A stretch of 52,125 nt of DNA from Pandoraea sp. GTDB taxonomy: Bacteria > Pseudomonadota > Gammaproteobacteria > Burkholderiales > Burkholderiaceae. Below, one piece after another: positions 1 through 10,044 of this stretch (positions are counted from its first letter, which is position 1; every line of letters begins with the position of its first letter). The notes beneath the pieces are model-generated. The model did no database searches. It saw nothing but the letters and a program-made list of their open reading frames with translations, and was not told the DNA's origin. The stretch covers positions 1 through 52,125 of the forward strand of contig JARLJF010000131.1 in NCBI GenBank assembly GCA_031291335.1, given 5' to 3'. The position numbers were made by a program, and so were the translations under genes.

Positions 1-1
1 C

Positions 2-214
2 GAGATCTTCGGCGCCCAGGACGCTACGGGCACAGACCCGGCGCAACTGGCGCACGGCATCTCGGTGGCACTGTACAACACCGGTTTCGGCCTGATGATC
101 GCGATTCCCGCGATGATCTTCTATCGCTACTACCGCACGCGTGTCGACGCGTTTCTGGTCGAACTCGAGACGCAAGCAGTCCATTTTCTCGATGCCACGC
201 TGCCGCGGCACTGA
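2..214 (+). CDS. ExbB/TolQ/MotA-family proton channel protein, C-terminal end (partial)
   Basis: Only the last 70 codons are present; the frame is open to the left edge. The visible protein has the third transmembrane segment (GFGLMIAIPAMIFYRYY, preceded by LAHGISVALYNT) typical of ExbB/TolQ proteins, followed by a short amphipathic tail ending in LPRH. These proteins form the inner-membrane proton channel that, with ExbD/TolR, energises TonB-dependent uptake or the Tol system. The exbD-like gene begins 15 nt downstream, so the two form one complex and one operon. ExbB rather than TolQ is inferred from the neighbours (lpxK, kdsB, and no tolA/tolB in view). Confidence 0.88.
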   Translation, partial: EIFGAQDATGTDPAQLAHGISVALYNTGFGLMIAIPAMIFYRYYRTRVDAFLVELETQAVHFLDATLPRH

Positions 215-229
215 TCCGAGAGGCGCGCG

Positions 230-691
230 ATGAATTTCCGTCGAGGTCTCTCCACGCGCGATGAGCCGGAGATCAATCTGATCCCGCTCATCGACGTGCT
301 GCTCGTGATCCTGATCTTCCTGATGGTCACCACGACCTACACGCGTTACACCGCGCTCAAGGTCAATCTGCCAACCGCCGATGCGGAAAAGGCGGTGGTG
401 CCGCCGCGTCAGATCGTGGTATCGGTCGGCGCCGACGGCAGTTACGCAATCGACCGGCACGCGCTAGCGCAGCGCGATGTGGCAAGTCTCACCGCCGCGC
501 TGCGGCAGGCCGCAGGCCCGGCGAATAGCGGTGCCGAATCGCCGGTCGTCATCATCAACGCCGACGCCAAGAGCGCCCATCAGTCGGTCATCAACGTGAT
601 GGAAGCTGCCCGCGAGGCCGGCTTGTCGCGACTGACCTTTGCTGCGCGCTCGACGGCGGCGCATGGCGAGGCGGCCTCCCCGTCCCGATGA
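230..691 (+). CDS. exbD: ExbD/TolR-family biopolymer transport protein
   Basis: This 153-residue protein has a short cytoplasmic N-terminus, one membrane segment at about residues 16-36 and a periplasmic domain. The segment contains [13 protein letters not shown], with the conserved membrane Asp at residue 22 that carries protons in the family. It is the expected partner of the upstream ExbB-like protein. The stop overlaps the ATG of lpxK in an ATGA, so translation is probably coupled. This linkage of exbBD with lpxK is common in Burkholderiaceae. TolR is the alternative name, less likely in this context. Confidence 0.88.
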   Translation: MNFRRGLSTRDEPEINLIPLIDVLLVILIFLMVTTTYTRYTALKVNLPTADAEKAVVPPRQIVVSVGADGSYAIDRHALAQRDVASLTAALRQAAGPANSGAESPVVIINADAKSAHQSVINVMEAAREAGLSRLTFAARSTAAHGEAASPSR

Positions 692-1761
692 CAACGCCCC
701 CGTCACGCTCAGGCCAAGCCAACGGCACGCGCTCGCGCGCGCTGGTACCTCGCCTGTCCGGTTCGCTCGTGCATTGGGTGAGCGCGCAATGGCAACGGCG
801 GGGACTCGTCGCCTGGCTGTTGTGGCCGCTGTCATGGATTTTCGGCGGGATTGCCGCGTGGCGACGTCTGAATTTTCGTCGGGGCTGGAAAACGTCGACT
901 CGACTGCCGGTGCCGGTCGTCGTCGTCGGCAACCTGACGGTCGGTGGCACGGGCAAGACCCCGACCGTCATTGCGCTCGTCGGCGCACTGCGCGCCCACG
1001 GCTATACGCCCGGGGTCCTCTCGCGCGGGTACGGGGCAACGCTGTCTCGACCGACCGAGGTCAGCGCGACGGCACAACCTGAAGATGTCGGCGATGAGCC
1101 GCTGCTGATCGCCCAACGGACCGGCGCCCCGGTGTGGGTGTGGCCGTCGCGGGTCGAGGGCGGCCGGGCATTGCTCGCCGCACATCCAGCGTGCGACGTC
1201 ATTGTTTGTGACGATGGCCTCCAGCACTATGCGCTCGCGCGCGATGTCGAGATCGCCGTATTCGATCACCGGCTGGGCGGCAATGGTTTCCTGCTGCCCG
1301 CCGGGCCGTTGCGCGAACCGCTTTCACGTCAGCGCGACGCCAATCTCATCAACGATCCATACGGCAGAACGCTTCCCGAGTGGCCGAACACATGGCGACT
1401 GACGCTCACGCTGGGTGACGCATGGTGTGTGAGCCAGCCGGCGCTCACCCGGACGCTGTCGCACTTTGCCGGCAAACGCGTGCTGGCCGCGGCGGGCATT
1501 GGCGCCCCTGAACGCTTCTTCGCGGCCCTGCGCGCTGCCGGGTTGCAAATTGAAACGCTGGCGTTGCCCGATCATTACGACTTTGCGACGAATCCGTTCG
1601 ATGGCGTCGCCGCCGATGCCATCCTGATCACCGAAAAGGATGCAGTAAAATGCGTCACCTGGTCCGACCCACGCGTGTGGGCCGTGCCTGCCGAGGCAGC
1701 GCTCGATGCGCGCCTCGTATCACTGGTAGTGGAGAAATTGCGTGGACAACCGACTGTTTGA
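688..1761 (+). CDS. lpxK: Tetraacyldisaccharide 4'-kinase (lipid A biosynthesis)
   Basis: LpxK phosphorylates the 4' position of the tetraacyldisaccharide-1-phosphate lipid A precursor at the inner membrane. The 357-residue protein has a hydrophobic N-terminal helix (about 38-58), then a P-loop [12 protein letters not shown] (about 81-92), and downstream DDGLQHY and ITEKDAVKC motifs typical of LpxK. The ATG overlaps the exbD stop; the start could lie slightly further in, since the first 30 residues are not recognisably conserved. The 3' end overlaps the next gene by 20 nt. Together with kdsB it makes the segment a lipopolysaccharide operon. Confidence 0.95.
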   Translation: MTTPPSRSGQANGTRSRALVPRLSGSLVHWVSAQWQRRGLVAWLLWPLSWIFGGIAAWRRLNFRRGWKTSTRLPVPVVVVGNLTVGGTGKTPTVIALVGALRAHGYTPGVLSRGYGATLSRPTEVSATAQPEDVGDEPLLIAQRTGAPVWVWPSRVEGGRALLAAHPACDVIVCDDGLQHYALARDVEIAVFDHRLGGNGFLLPAGPLREPLSRQRDANLINDPYGRTLPEWPNTWRLTLTLGDAWCVSQPALTRTLSHFAGKRVLAAAGIGAPERFFAALRAAGLQIETLALPDHYDFATNPFDGVAADAILITEKDAVKCVTWSDPRVWAVPAEAALDARLVSLVVEKLRGQPTV

Positions 1762-1948
1762 GATTCTCGTCTGCCCGTTGTGCAAGGGCCCCCTGGAGTA
1801 CGACAAGAAAGCCCAGGAGCTGATTTGCCACGCAGACAAGCTCGCCTATCCGATTCGCGATGGCATTCCCGTCATGCTGGCCGATGAAGCGCGCCAGTCT
1901 GTCGAGGGCACGCCCGTGCCGCTGAACGACGACAAGTCCGCATCGTGA
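1742..1948 (+). CDS. Trm112-like small zinc-ribbon protein (YcaR family)
   Basis: This 68-residue protein contains a CPLC knuckle near residues 11-14 and a further Cys ([12 protein letters not shown]), then the IRDGIPVML signature of the UPF0434/Trm112 family. It starts at GTG inside the end of lpxK, with a GGAG about 8 nt upstream. Bacterial members sit almost always between lpxK and kdsB, as here. Their molecular role is poorly known; eukaryotic Trm112 activates methyltransferases, and extending that to this protein is only an inference. Confidence 0.9.
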   Translation: MDNRLFEILVCPLCKGPLEYDKKAQELICHADKLAYPIRDGIPVMLADEARQSVEGTPVPLNDDKSAS

Positions 1949-2736
1949 GCGATTCGATCAACACCGTCGACTTTGTGGCCGTAGTGCCGGCGCGCCTCGC
2001 GTCGACGCGTCTGCCCAACAAGCCGCTCGCGGATATCGGCGGCAAGCCGATGGTCGTGCGCGTGGCCGAGCGGGCACGTGAGTCGGGCGCGAGCCAGATC
2101 GTGGTCGCGACCGACTCACAGAGCGTGGTCGATGCCGTCTCGGCGCATGGCTTCGACGTGGTGTTGACGCGTGCCGATCACCCTACGGGTACCGATCGTC
2201 TTGCCGAGGTGGCTGTCCAGCAGGGTTGGTCCGACGACACCATCGTCGTTAACGTGCAGGGCGACGAGCCGCTCATCGATCCGCGACTGGTACACGCCGT
2301 GGCTGCGCATCTGGCGGCGCATCCCGAATGTGCGCTGTCGACGGCTGCACACCCGATCACCGACAACGCAGAGATCTTCTCGCCGAACGTCGTCAAAGTG
2401 GTGCTCGACGCACATGACCGTGCACTCTACTTTTCACGCGCTCCGATTCCGTGGTCACGCGACGCCTGGTCGGCCGGGCTTGCCAACACGGCAACCCTGC
2501 CTGCGGCGACCACGCCCGTCTTCCGTCACATTGGGCTGTACGCTTATCGCGCCAAGTTCCTGCGCAGCTATCCGAGCCTGCCGCAGGCGCCGATCGAGAC
2601 GGCCGAATCGCTCGAGCAACTCCGCGCCCTCTGGCACGGGGAACGCATTGCCGTGCTCGTGACAGACGACGCGCCGCTACCGGGCGTCGATACCGCCGAC
2701 GATCTCGAACGCGTTCGCGCCCTACTGCAAAACTGA
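1945..2736 (+). CDS. kdsB: 3-deoxy-manno-octulosonate cytidylyltransferase (CMP-KDO synthetase)
   Basis: KdsB activates KDO with CTP for transfer to lipid A in the cytoplasm. The 263-residue sequence shows the nucleotidyltransferase start [19 protein letters not shown], the metal/nucleotide loop [11 protein letters not shown] and a late [10 protein letters not shown] block, all typical of KdsB. The start is GTG in a GTGA overlap with the Trm112-like stop, which suggests translational coupling. Length is close to the family norm of about 250. It is the last gene of the exbB-kdsB operon; adk follows after a 306-nt gap. Confidence 0.96.
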   Translation: MSDSINTVDFVAVVPARLASTRLPNKPLADIGGKPMVVRVAERARESGASQIVVATDSQSVVDAVSAHGFDVVLTRADHPTGTDRLAEVAVQQGWSDDTIVVNVQGDEPLIDPRLVHAVAAHLAAHPECALSTAAHPITDNAEIFSPNVVKVVLDAHDRALYFSRAPIPWSRDAWSAGLANTATLPAATTPVFRHIGLYAYRAKFLRSYPSLPQAPIETAESLEQLRALWHGERIAVLVTDDAPLPGVDTADDLERVRALLQN

Positions 2737-3708
<972 letters not shown>

Positions 3709-3783
3709 GCCAGTCATCGTCGCTCTCGTGACTGGGTGCTGCCTTCAGCGCTCATGGTCGGGTCGACGTTAATGACGCCATAG

Positions 3784-3819
3784 AAAAAGGCGGCCAGTTC
3801 ACACTGGGCCGCCTTTTTT
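3784..3819 (+). terminator. Rho-independent terminator after adk
   Basis: The inverted repeat AAAAAGGCGGCCAG / CTGGGCCGCCTTTTTT has a short loop and ends in a run of six T. It lies 75 nt after the adk stop and directly before the ribosome-binding site of the next gene, so that gene must be expressed by read-through or by a promoter nearby. Confidence 0.88.
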
Positions 3820-3837
3820 GCCAAAGGAGGATGACGC

Positions 3838-4596
3838 ATGGAAATTCAGGGCAATGTGTTTCTGATCACCGGTGGCGCCTCGGGGCTGGGCGCGGCTGCC
3901 GCGCGCTGGCTTGCCGGACTCGGTGCGAAAGTCGCCCTCGCCGATGTGAACGTCGACGAGGGCGAAGCGCTCGCCGAGAAACTCGGCGGCAAGTTCGTCA
4001 AATGTGACGTCACACGCGAAGACGACGGCAAGGCTGCCGTGGCGGCGGCGGAAACGCTCGGCACGCTGCGCGGCCTCATCAATTGCGCGGGCATCGCGAT
4101 CGGCAGCAAGACCGTGAGTCGCGACGGGCCACATCCCCTCGACACCTTCTCCCGCGTCATCCAGATCAACCTGATCGGCACGTTCAACATGATCCGGCTC
4201 GCGGCGACCGCGATGAGTCAGGGCGAACCGAACGGCGAAGGGGAGCGCGGCGTGATCGTCAATACCGCCTCAGTCGCGGCTTACGACGGTCAGATGGGAC
4301 AGGCCGCGTATGCGGCGTCCAAAGGCGGCGTGGCGAGCCTGACGTTGCCCGTGGCGCGCGACCTGTCACGCAGCGGCATCCGCGTAATGACCATCGCGCC
4401 TGGCATTTTCGAAACGCCCATGATGCTCGCCATGCCAGCGGAAGTGCAGGCGTCGCTCGGGCAAATGGTGCCGTTCCCGCCTCGATTGGGCAAGCCGGCG
4501 GAATATGCCATGCTTGTCGAGCAGATCGTGCGCAACCCGATGCTCAACGGCGAAGTCATCCGGCTTGACGGTGCGATCCGTATGCAGCCGAAATAA
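3838..4596 (+). CDS. SDR-family oxidoreductase (3-hydroxyacyl-CoA dehydrogenase type-2-like)
   Basis: A 252-residue short-chain dehydrogenase. It has the NAD-binding TGGASGLG (about residues 10-17), Asp-37 region LADVN that favours NAD(H), the INCAGIA motif, catalytic Ser in [10 protein letters not shown] and the YAASKGG Tyr-Lys pair. The C-terminal half ([22 protein letters not shown]) resembles the human HSD17B10/FabG-like 3-hydroxyacyl-CoA dehydrogenases. A role in beta-oxidation is therefore likely, but the substrate cannot be set from sequence. A strong AAAGGAGG lies 10 nt before the ATG. Confidence 0.88.
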   Translation: MEIQGNVFLITGGASGLGAAAARWLAGLGAKVALADVNVDEGEALAEKLGGKFVKCDVTREDDGKAAVAAAETLGTLRGLINCAGIAIGSKTVSRDGPHPLDTFSRVIQINLIGTFNMIRLAATAMSQGEPNGEGERGVIVNTASVAAYDGQMGQAAYAASKGGVASLTLPVARDLSRSGIRVMTIAPGIFETPMMLAMPAEVQASLGQMVPFPPRLGKPAEYAMLVEQIVRNPMLNGEVIRLDGAIRMQPK

Positions 4597-4668
4597 CGCC
4601 GGAAACCCGGTCAAGCGACAGACGAGTCACTTTGACGCATCGCAGCAAAATGTCGCTCCGACTGTGAC

Positions 4669-4702
4669 TACAATGGAATGCCGACCGTCCCTTGCGGTCG
4701 GC
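4669..4702 (+). promoter_or_regulatory. Possible promoter and 5' UTR hairpin upstream of the Mpo1-like gene
   Basis: A TACAAT hexamer at 4669-4674 is followed by a perfect 8-bp stem GCCGACCG / CGGTCGGC (4680-4687 and 4695-4702). No good -35 is visible. The hairpin would lie in the leader of the following gene; its function is not known. Confidence 0.35.
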
Positions 4703-4765
4703 CAAGACGCCGGCGCCATCGTCGGCGCCCACGCAGTGTCCCCGTCCCCGAGGCAGGAGGCTGGC

Positions 4766-5260
4766 ATGAAATCACTGGCGCAACAGATGTCGTTCTATCA
4801 GCGCTATCACCGCAGTCCCAAGAATCGTCTCACCCATTTCTTCGGCGTTCCCATGATTATTCTTGCCGTGATGCAAGCGTTCTCCTGGGTGCCGCTCGGC
4901 CCAAGCGGCCTGAACGCCACGCATGTGATCGTGCTGGTGCTGCTGATGTACTACTTCCTGCTCGATGTTCCGCTGGCGCTTGCCATGACCGCCTTTTTCG
5001 CCGTGCTGCTGGCTGTCACACAGCATCTGGCGAGACTGCCCTGGCCTTGGGCGCTGACCGTCTTCGGCGTGCTCTTCGTCGGGGGCTGGATCGTGCAACT
5101 GATCGGCCATCATTTCGAGGGACGCAAACCCGCGTTGCTCGACAACATCTTCCAGATATTCATCGCGCCGATGTTCCTGATGGCCGAAGTGTTCTTCCAT
5201 TTCGGTTACAAGCCGGGTCTGCAACGGCGAGTCCAGGAACTCGCGGCGCAGTCGGTATGA
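4766..5260 (+). CDS. Mpo1-like (DUF962) membrane protein
   Basis: The 164-residue protein has four hydrophobic segments and the N-terminal pattern YHRSPKNRLTHFFGVP (His...Asn...His...Gly-x-Pro), plus GHHFEGRKPALL in the second half. These are hallmarks of the YGL010w/Mpo1-like family. Yeast Mpo1 is an iron-dependent dioxygenase that breaks down 2-hydroxy fatty acids; the conserved His residues here fit metal binding, but the bacterial substrate is unknown. The chosen ATG has AGGCAGGAGG just upstream; a longer open frame to the left has no such signal. Confidence 0.85.
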   Translation: MKSLAQQMSFYQRYHRSPKNRLTHFFGVPMIILAVMQAFSWVPLGPSGLNATHVIVLVLLMYYFLLDVPLALAMTAFFAVLLAVTQHLARLPWPWALTVFGVLFVGGWIVQLIGHHFEGRKPALLDNIFQIFIAPMFLMAEVFFHFGYKPGLQRRVQELAAQSV

Positions 5261-5295
5261 GGGCTGAGGTGCCCCAATAGGCGACGCATAAAGTC

Positions 5296-5325
5296 AAAAC
5301 GCCAGCCGATGCGGCTGGCGTTTTT
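5296..5325. terminator. Bidirectional terminator
   Basis: An 8-bp perfect stem GCCAGCCG / CGGCTGGC with a 3-nt loop is flanked by AAAAC and GTTTTT, so T-runs appear on both strands. It lies between the convergent Mpo1-like and SirB1-like genes and can end both transcripts. Confidence 0.9.
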
Positions 5326-5359
5326 CATTGGACGGAACACTACGAGGCGCGAAGGGCCC

Positions 5360-6226
5360 TTACCCGTGGCTGCCCGGACGGCGGCTCAGATCGTCGAGCA
5401 CCTGACGAATGGCGTCGGCGTCTTCCGCATCGGGACGCTTGCCCAGATAGAGTTCGAGATCGTCCTGGGCCGGGCGCACCAGACCGAGACGCGCATAAGC
5501 CAGCCCGCGATCCCGTTTCTCGACAGCCTGATCCGGCAAGACCAGCACCATACGCTCCTGCACTGCCAGCAGACGTTCCCATCGTTCGCTCTGCGTGTAG
5601 ATCGCCCGTAGATTGCGCAGCATCCGGGCGAGGATTTCGCGCGGCGTGGCCGGTTCCAGGAACGGATGCAGCAGCGCCCACAGCGCCAGCTCCTGAATCG
5701 GTTCGGCGCTTTCGTCACGATAGTGCTTCAGATACGGCTCGACCATCTCGAGCAACCGTTGCGGCGAGAGCGAGTTGCCCGATATGGGATCGATGACGAC
5801 ATCGCCAGCCGGTACCGCAAGCCTCAGCAGGAAATGCCCGGGGAACGACAGGCCGCGCAACGGCAAGCCGATCTGATGACCGATTTCCATGCAGAGCACC
5901 GCCAACGAAATGGGAATACCGCGACGACGATCCAGCACGACATGCAGGTGGCTATTGTCCGGGTCGTAATAGTCGTTCTGGTTGACGGTGAAGCCGAGTT
6001 CGCGAAAGAAGAAGTGGTCGAGCAGTTGAAGCTTTTGCAGCGGCCCGGCATCCGTCGGCAGACGCTTGGCCAGTCGCGCGGCAAGCGCATCGATCTGGGT
6101 CAGCGTGTCCTGCACGTCGAGATCCGGATAGACGTCCTGCGCGATTGCGATGGCCGCTTCGGTAAGCGGTAGACCGTCGTCGGACGCAACCAGCGCAGCA
6201 AAGTAGTCGAGAAATCGATTCGCCAT
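5360..6226 (-). CDS. SirB1-family protein (transglutaminase-like N-terminus with TPR)
   Basis: A 288-residue soluble protein. The first 170 residues match the SirB1/DUF1400-type transglutaminase-like fold: FFRELGFTVNQNDYYDP, RRGIPISLAVLCMEIG and FPGHFLLRL are the usual blocks. The last 100 residues look like tetratricopeptide repeats (ERLLAVQERMVLVLP, DRGLAYARLGL). The Cys of the LCMEIG block and the His of FPGHF could form the catalytic pair of the fold, but activity is unproven for the family. It follows murJ by 46 nt on the same strand and is probably co-transcribed. Confidence 0.82.
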   Translation of the reverse strand: MANRFLDYFAALVASDDGLPLTEAAIAIAQDVYPDLDVQDTLTQIDALAARLAKRLPTDAGPLQKLQLLDHFFFRELGFTVNQNDYYDPDNSHLHVVLDRRRGIPISLAVLCMEIGHQIGLPLRGLSFPGHFLLRLAVPAGDVVIDPISGNSLSPQRLLEMVEPYLKHYRDESAEPIQELALWALLHPFLEPATPREILARMLRNLRAIYTQSERWERLLAVQERMVLVLPDQAVEKRDRGLAYARLGLVRPAQDDLELYLGKRPDAEDADAIRQVLDDLSRRPGSHG

Positions 6227-6272
6227 GCGGTATCCGTGGGTTCTTCCGGGTCAGTAGCCCGCTAGTGGAGCA

Positions 6273-7823
6273 CTAGCGAGTCCGGCGACGGAAGAACGAG
6301 AAATTGAAACCCATGAGGAATAATGCCCCGAAATACACCACGGCGCATAGGACCAGGCTTGCGCCAAGCAGGGCAATGCGCGAGAGCGGCCGTGCGCCCA
6401 ACGCAACCCAGTCAAAACTCTGGGTGAACCATAGCAGCACACCGGCCAGAATCAGGCAGGCGGCGAGCAATTGCACGAAGAACAGGCGCCAGCCCGGTGC
6501 CGGCCGGTAAATGCCGCGCTTGTACAGTCCGGCGAACAGCAGCGCAGCGTTCATGCACGCCCCGACGCCAATCGACAGTGACAGCCCGGCATGGGCGAAC
6601 CAGCGCACGAAGAGCAAGTTGGAGAGCTGCGTGGCAATGAGCACGACAATCGCAATCTTCACCGGCGTCTTGATGTCCTGCTTGGCGTAAAAGCCCGGCG
6701 CCAGAATCTTGATGAGGATCAGACCGACCAGCCCCACGCCGTAGGCGGTGAGCGCATGCGCCGTCATCGTGACGTCGGTCGCATCGAAACGGCCATATTG
6801 ATAGAGCGTGGCGGTCAGCGGCTCGGCGTAGACAAAGAGCCCGACGGCGCTCGGCATGGCGAGCAGGAAGGTCAGACGCAGCCCCCAATCGAGCAGCGCG
6901 GAATACTCTGCGGCGTCGCCGTCAGCATTGGCACGCGACAGGCTCGGCAGCAAGATCGTGCCGAGCGCCACGCCCAGCAGCGCTGTCGGAAACTCCATCA
7001 GCCGGTCGGCATACGCGAGCCAGGACACGCTGCCCTGCGCGAGGCGCGACGCGATATTCGTATTGATGATCAGGCTCACCTGCGCCACCGACACCGCGAG
7101 CGTTGCCGGCACCATCTTCGCGAGCACTCGTTTCACCCCGGCATTACGCAGCGCGGCGGCGATATTGATCGTGATGCGCGGCACCATGCCGATCCGCGCG
7201 AGCGCCGGGAGCTGGACGACCAGTTGCAACACACCGCCCACGATCACGGCATAGGCCAGTGCGTAGACCGGCGTCTCCAGATGCGGGGCGACCCACAGCG
7301 ACGCGATGATCGAACTGACGTTAAGCAGCACCGGGGCGAACGCAGGCATCGAGAACTGACGCCAGGTATTGAGCACCCCGGCGGCGAGCGTCGTAATCGA
7401 GATCAGGGTGATGTAAGGGAACATCACACGAGTCATGAATACGGCGGCGTCGAACGTGCCGTTCTCGTGCGCGAGGCCGGTCGCGACAGCGTAGACCACG
7501 CCGGACGCGCCAAGCACCCCGGCAACGGTGATCGACAGCAATACCCAGAACAGCACCGTCGTGACCGAGTCGACGAGGGTTTTCGTCTCTTGTTCACCAC
7601 GCTGGGATTTGAATTCGGCCAGAATTGGCACGAATGCCTGCGAAAATGCCCCTTCAGCGGACAAGCGGCGTAGCAGATTGGGAATGCGGAACGCGACATT
7701 GTAGGCATCGGTCATGGGACCGGCGCCAAACATGCGCGCGATAAGAATTTCACGGACCAGGCCGGTGATGCGCGAAAGCATCGTAAAACCGCTGACCGTA
7801 GCGAGAGCTTTGAGCAAATTCAT
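6273..7823 (-). CDS. murJ: Lipid II flippase MurJ
   Basis: MurJ flips lipid II across the inner membrane for peptidoglycan synthesis. The 516-residue protein has about 14 membrane segments and the family start [19 protein letters not shown], followed by [15 protein letters not shown] and [21 protein letters not shown] chose the ATG at 7823 because it gives the conserved MurJ N-terminus; 35 further upstream codons are open but cover the promoter. It is divergent from rpsT, an arrangement conserved in beta- and gammaproteobacteria. Confidence 0.96.
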   Translation of the reverse strand: MNLLKALATVSGFTMLSRITGLVREILIARMFGAGPMTDAYNVAFRIPNLLRRLSAEGAFSQAFVPILAEFKSQRGEQETKTLVDSVTTVLFWVLLSITVAGVLGASGVVYAVATGLAHENGTFDAAVFMTRVMFPYITLISITTLAAGVLNTWRQFSMPAFAPVLLNVSSIIASLWVAPHLETPVYALAYAVIVGGVLQLVVQLPALARIGMVPRITINIAAALRNAGVKRVLAKMVPATLAVSVAQVSLIINTNIASRLAQGSVSWLAYADRLMEFPTALLGVALGTILLPSLSRANADGDAAEYSALLDWGLRLTFLLAMPSAVGLFVYAEPLTATLYQYGRFDATDVTMTAHALTAYGVGLVGLILIKILAPGFYAKQDIKTPVKIAIVVLIATQLSNLLFVRWFAHAGLSLSIGVGACMNAALLFAGLYKRGIYRPAPGWRLFFVQLLAACLILAGVLLWFTQSFDWVALGARPLSRIALLGASLVLCAVVYFGALFLMGFNFSFFRRRTR

Positions 7824-7832
7824 GTTGCGCGT

Positions 7833-7838
7833 ATTATA
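7833..7838 (-). promoter_or_regulatory. -10 element for murJ
   Basis: A consensus TATAAT reads on the minus strand and ends 9 nt before the murJ ATG. Transcription would start within a few bases of the start codon, leaving almost no leader and no room for a normal ribosome-binding site. No clear -35 is seen at 17 bp. Confidence 0.5.
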
Positions 7839-7861
7839 CGCACAGCATTGCAGCAAAGAAG

Positions 7862-7891
7862 TTGCAATTTCCGTTGGCCTTCGGCTATAAT
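7862..7891 (+). promoter_or_regulatory. Sigma70 promoter of rpsT
   Basis: The -35 TTGCAA (7862-7867) and -10 TATAAT (7886-7891) are separated by 18 bp. It points towards rpsT, with a leader of about 105 nt before the start codon. The leader may serve S20 autoregulation, which is known in E. coli; here that is inference. Confidence 0.8.
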
Positions 7892-8002
7892 CGACGGTTT
7901 CGAAGTCAATGGATTGCTTCCTGGCCACCGTGTCTCCCAGGGAGCCGAGCCAAACTGCATAGAAGCCGCATCAGGCGGAGCAATTCAAGGAATTCACCGA
8001 AC

Positions 8003-8275
8003 ATGGCAAATACAGCACAAGCACGCAAGCGCGCGCGTCAAACCGTTAAGATCAACGCCCACAACTCGGCACTGCGTTCGCGCCTGCGTACGGCTGTGAA
8101 GGCTGTCCGCAAGGCAATCGCCACGGGCGACCAGGCTGCTGCGAAGGAAATCCTGCGCGCATCGGCCAAGACGATCGACATCATCGCTGACAAGAAGATC
8201 GTCCACAAGAACACCGCTGCTCGTCAAAAGAGCCGCCTGTCGGCCGCCATCAAGGCGATGTCGGCTGCTGCCTAA
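8003..8275 (+). CDS. rpsT: 30S ribosomal protein S20
   Basis: This basic 90-residue protein begins [13 protein letters not shown] and contains [15 protein letters not shown] and [13 protein letters not shown], the standard S20 blocks. S20 binds 16S rRNA early in 30S assembly. An AAGGA lies about 11 nt before the ATG; the longer open frame upstream covers the leader and is not used. It has its own promoter and a strong terminator, so it is monocistronic. Confidence 0.98.
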   Translation: MANTAQARKRARQTVKINAHNSALRSRLRTAVKAVRKAIATGDQAAAKEILRASAKTIDIIADKKIVHKNTAARQKSRLSAAIKAMSAAA

Positions 8276-8313
8276 GACAGCGTAAGCTGCAAAGCAGAAC
8301 AAGTTGCTTGCCG

Positions 8314-8364
8314 GTTCCGACTACGGTCGGAACACTAAAAAGCCCGCTTTATGCGGGCTTTTTT
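8314..8364 (+). terminator. Two-hairpin terminator after rpsT
   Basis: The first stem is GTTCCGAC / GTCGGAAC (8314-8333), closed by a TACG loop. As RNA this is a C(UACG)G tetraloop, an unusually stable class. The second is AGCCCGC / GCGGGCT (8341-8359), preceded by an A-run and followed by TTTTT. The second is a classical Rho-independent terminator. Confidence 0.92.
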
Positions 8365-8386
8365 CTTTTGTATGCTCGCCAATCGG

Positions 8387-9031
8387 TCAAAAGGCGTAAA
8401 CCAGGCCGACACGAAACGCGTGCGTATTACTGACCCCCCATCCTTCAGCCGCCTTCCCCGGCTTCGCCAGTTTCGTGTTGATGTACTGATACTGCCCCCG
8501 CACATGAACGGCATCCGTGACGCGGTACACCACACCCGCCCCCACCGCCGGGCGGACTTTGAACGCCTTGTTGTTGGCGACCGTATCCGACCGGTACGAC
8601 ACACCGAAAAGCCCGACCGAACCGAAGACTTCAAATCGTTTCGAGATCGGATAGATACCAAGCACCGCAACGCGGAACCCCTGCATCTTCACGTTTGTCG
8701 TGCTCGTTGCTAGCCCGGCCGTGTTTCCCGCGCTCGGCTGCTCGACCCAATGGCTACCGGAACGGCCCAGATACGAGTACCCCATCTCAAAGCCGAGATT
8801 CGATCCTGTCCGATACCCAACACCGAGTTCCGCGCCGGAGGGCAACTTCAAATTGTCTGCCGCCTGCGCCCATTTGCCGGCCGTCGGCTTCTCACTATAT
8901 GCGTGCGCCACATTGGCGCTTAAATCGCCGTAGAGATAGACGCCCGTGTTAGCCGATACGCCGGCCGACATACTCATGAGACATACCGATCCCACCAGCC
9001 CCTTTGCCACGCTGATAATTACTCGCTTCAT
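8387..9031 (-). CDS. Small outer-membrane beta-barrel protein
   Basis: A 214-residue protein with a signal peptide (about 1-27, basic MKR start, cleavage after GVSA), then alternating hydrophobic strands and a C-terminal Phe (GLVYAF), the typical beta-barrel assembly signal. Strands such as AELGVGYRTGSNLGFEMGYS and RFEVFGSVGLFGVSY fit an eight-stranded OmpA-/OmpW-like barrel; the exact family is not clear. The ATG at 9031 is chosen for its signal peptide and an upstream GGAG; a longer frame adds 42 residues of non-signal sequence. Function unknown, possibly a minor porin or surface protein. Confidence 0.75.
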   Translation of the reverse strand: MKRVIISVAKGLVGSVCLMSMSAGVSANTGVYLYGDLSANVAHAYSEKPTAGKWAQAADNLKLPSGAELGVGYRTGSNLGFEMGYSYLGRSGSHWVEQPSAGNTAGLATSTTNVKMQGFRVAVLGIYPISKRFEVFGSVGLFGVSYRSDTVANNKAFKVRPAVGAGVVYRVTDAVHVRGQYQYINTKLAKPGKAAEGWGVSNTHAFRVGLVYAF

Positions 9032-9376
9032 CAATCGATTTCTCCAGTTCACTTGCGGTAGTCCGGCCAATACAGTCGCCCGGCCTGAAACAGCTTGATG
9101 CAGGAGAGAATCGTTAGGTCTAAGCGTGTTCACATAAGAGGCAAGGAAATGGCTCATTTCCTCTGCCCCCTGTCCTGGCGGGGCTCAGCGGCCATTGACG
9201 AGCACACATCCGCATCGCCAAAGCACGAATGGCGTCGTGTCGCAACAACACATGCGCGATGCTTGAAAAGCGATGGGGGAGGACTTCAGAACGCGACGGA
9301 AGAAGCTCGAACGCGTGACGGTGAGTCAGGGCCAAAGGCCCGGTACTCACGTCTGGCCGGAAAACGGCCAAGGGGA
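9032..9376. other. Intergenic region between the barrel gene and the DUF3579 gene
   Basis: No gene is supported in these 345 bases. Just downstream of the DUF3579 stop is a small hairpin TGGCCG / CGGCCA (9354-9359 and 9365-9370), which may aid termination but lacks a T-run. The rest should include the promoter for the minus-strand barrel gene; no consensus promoter was recognised. Confidence 0.35.
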
Positions 9377-9691
9377 TTACTTGACGTCGGGGACGAAGCA
9401 GGCTTCGGTCAACTGCAAATCGTTGTCACGGGCAAAATTCATCACGAAATCGAAAGCCATCGGCTCGATGTCGCGCAGTCGCTCGTCAACAACGACGCAT
9501 TTGATGTCACCCACCATAATCGGGCGCACATAGGGGGAGTACTGCATGTATGCGTTCGGGCCGGTATCGCTACGGCCGCAGAACGACACGGCGCCGCACA
9601 GACGTTCGGCCCAATCACTCGGCCTGAACTTCTTGCCACCCCGGGTGAGCCCCTGGATGAAATACTCGCGCGCGGAAACCTGGTCGGTCAT
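9377..9691 (-). CDS. DUF3579 domain protein
   Basis: A 104-residue soluble protein with the DUF3579 pattern: REYFIQGLTRGGKKFRPSDWAERLCG near the start, then FCGRSDTG, YSPYVRPIMVGDIKCVVVD and a C-terminal MNFARDNDL. The family is found mainly in betaproteobacteria and has no known function. The ATG at 9691 has GAGGTG about 10 nt upstream; a TTG three codons earlier (9700) is possible but badly spaced. It lies divergent from argF. Confidence 0.82.
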   Translation of the reverse strand: MTDQVSAREYFIQGLTRGGKKFRPSDWAERLCGAVSFCGRSDTGPNAYMQYSPYVRPIMVGDIKCVVVDERLRDIEPMAFDFVMNFARDNDLQLTEACFVPDVK

Positions 9692-10044
9692 ATCGCTCAA
9701 TCACCTCAAAAAACACCTGGACGGCCATACCGCGGGTAGCGCAGCCGACAGAGACAGTATTATATCTTATATAAGACTCAAACCCGTCCCCCTCCATAGC
9801 TGCCGATGTTTTTTTCGGTCTTGCCAGCCATTTCCGGCTGTGCAGCAGCGGGCTCGATCATACGCTTTTCGTGTGACGGCAAAACGATTTGGTAGACTAG
9901 GGGCTGTCCCCCCTCAAGCCAGCAACCGGTAGAACACCTTCACGAGCCTGCCCGGGGGACAGGCCTCAAGGCTTGTTCGTCGTGCCGCAAGCGAGCGAGT
10001 TCCCTTCGAACTCCCGCGAGACCGGCCTCCAGCAGAACATCCAA
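9692..10044. promoter_or_regulatory. Divergent control region between the DUF3579 gene and argF
   Basis: These 353 bases hold no gene. A TATAAT on the minus strand (9764-9759) is a good -10 for the DUF3579 gene, 67 nt before its ATG. It adjoins a 10-bp palindrome CTTATATAAG (9766-9775) in an AT-rich patch, which may bind a regulator. On the plus strand TAGACT at 9893-9898 could be the argF -10. No ARG-box repeat was recognised. Confidence 0.45.

Noticed and set aside
9766..9775. CTTATATAAG as a toxin-antitoxin or phage operator.
   Set aside because: It is a short AT palindrome next to a -10 box with no regulator gene adjacent; kept only as part of the promoter region.
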